Source of the DNA: Pisolithus tinctorius
Lineage: Eukaryota > Basidiomycota > Agaricomycetes > Boletales > Pisolithaceae
Reading direction: 5' to 3'
Assembly (NCBI GenBank): GCA_024663395.1
Contig: JANFAH010000082.1
Location: 1-64,000, forward strand
DNA length: 64,000 nt
Positions 63,454 through 64,000 of the stretch are shown one piece after another (position 1 is the first letter of the stretch; every line of letters begins with the position of its first letter). The notes under the pieces are model-generated. The model made no database searches. It saw only the letters and a program-made list of their open reading frames with translations, and was not told where the DNA came from. The translations under genes were made by a program, and so were the position numbers.

Positions 63454-63614
63454 CCCGTATAGAACCACCTGAATACCCTGTTGAGACTGCTTCAGCACAA
63501 TCGACCCCCCAGGATGTGGGCGCAACCTTGGCCAACAAGGAAAACAATCCAAGCATTGACAATGCCAACATCCTGACCACTGCTGAGAATCCTATCGTAT
63601 ATAATCCCATGTAA
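63454..63614 (+). pseudogene. orphaned 3' coding segment of gene B beyond the LTR
   Basis: From the second CCCGT copy an open frame runs to TAA at 63612-63614 (RIEPPEYPVETASAQS at its start, ANILTTAENPIVYNP near its end). If the LTR and one target copy are removed, it joins gene B in frame through a 44-bp intron candidate. It has no start of its own. Confidence 0.45.
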
Positions 63615-63679
63615 CTTCATGTGTTCTTCGGGATCGCATTTACTGATTTTGGCATCAACTTTCCAGGAGTTTACTTGCA

Positions 63680-63865
63680 ATGGCTGCAGGGAAGGTCAAC
63701 GTATTGCCTGTCCCTCCCATTGTGGAGAGTCCACGACTCAACAAACGAGGCCCTTCTGACAGCGTGTTCACCGATGCATCCAATGATCTCAAGACTGGTG
63801 TGAGTGACTCAACAACCAAAGCGAAGAAGACTCTACAGCCATCGGGCACGAAGAACGGATGGTAA
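63680..63865 (+). CDS. possible short protein, 61 aa, unassigned
   Basis: An ATG-initiated frame (MAAGKVNVLPVPPIVESPRL at the start, ending TLQPSGTKNGW) preceded by a TTTCCAG acceptor-like site at 63660-63666. It could be an exon of a gene that lies downstream or the tail of gene B. No domain recognised. Confidence 0.25.
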   Translation: MAAGKVNVLPVPPIVESPRLNKRGPSDSVFTDASNDLKTGVSDSTTKAKKTLQPSGTKNGW

Positions 63866-63930
63866 TAAATGCACAATGGTGTACTTTGTATATGTTAACG
63901 TACTCAACAGGAATTTGTGCATGCTACAGT

Positions 63931-64000
63931 CATCAGGAAATTAACACTTTACTATTTTTAACCTTTTTGTGACTTTTTTTGACTTTTTTGTGACTTTTGT
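63931..64000 (+). mobile_element. left end of a second MITE-like element (cut by window end)
   Basis: CATCAGGAAATTAACACTTT, then ACTATTTTTAACCTTTTTGTGAC and further TTTTTTGTGAC words, matching the ends of the 54741-55141 element. The rest lies outside the window. Confidence 0.7.

Overview
The window looks like nuclear DNA of a basidiomycete fungus, most likely an Agaricomycete. Genes are compact and cut by many 45-65 bp GT-AG introns with CTRAY-like branch points. The gene set is also typical: a Mon1 GTPase-exchange subunit, POB3/FACT, a VDAC porin, a fungal alpha-actinin, RIF1, an EBP-type sterol isomerase, a NACHT-WD40 NLR and a Tnp2/CACTA transposase. Exon structures were worked out by hand from splice signals, frame continuity and remembered family sequence patterns. 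Where stated, exon lengths sum to an intact reading frame. No database search was run, and the species cannot be named.

Region by region. 1-3.1 kb: the 3' end of a TCP11/Sok1-like gene, then RRP36 (ribosome biogenesis) on the minus strand. 3.7-6.6 kb: three tandem paralogs for small secreted cysteine-rich proteins, two of them double cystine-knot-like and one broken. 7.1-7.6 kb: a secreted Kre9/Knh1-like protein. 7.6-11.7 kb: a gene-poor stretch. 11.7-21.3 kb: RIF1 and a diverged, tail-to-tail RIF1 paralog. 22.7-23.3 kb: a second Kre9/Knh1-like protein. 25.2-36.3 kb: housekeeping genes (COX20, EBP isomerase, MON1, mitoribosomal mS41, a C2H2 transcription factor, a rhodanese/Cdc25-like phosphatase, VDAC porin) plus a decayed inverted duplicate of COX20. 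36.5-50.7 kb: alpha-actinin, POB3, an RA-PH adaptor, a DCAF4-like WD40 protein and a polytopic membrane protein. 51-64 kb: an accessory region with a dead NLR gene carrying a MITE-like insertion, a decayed CACTA transposase gene with a 110-bp exon-intron tandem array, a divergent pair of genes of unknown function, and two solo LTRs of one family, each with a perfect 5-bp target duplication.

Functionally the left 50 kb is mostly conserved cell machinery: mitochondrial (COX20, mS41, VDAC), chromatin and replication (RIF1, POB3), vacuole traffic (MON1), sterol synthesis (EBP) and cytoskeleton/signalling (alpha-actinin, RA-PH). Secreted cell-surface or effector-like genes are scattered among these. 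The right 13 kb is a transposon and NLR graveyard. Its in-frame stops are mostly explained by C-to-T changes, several in CGA codons, which suggests cytosine-methylation damage.
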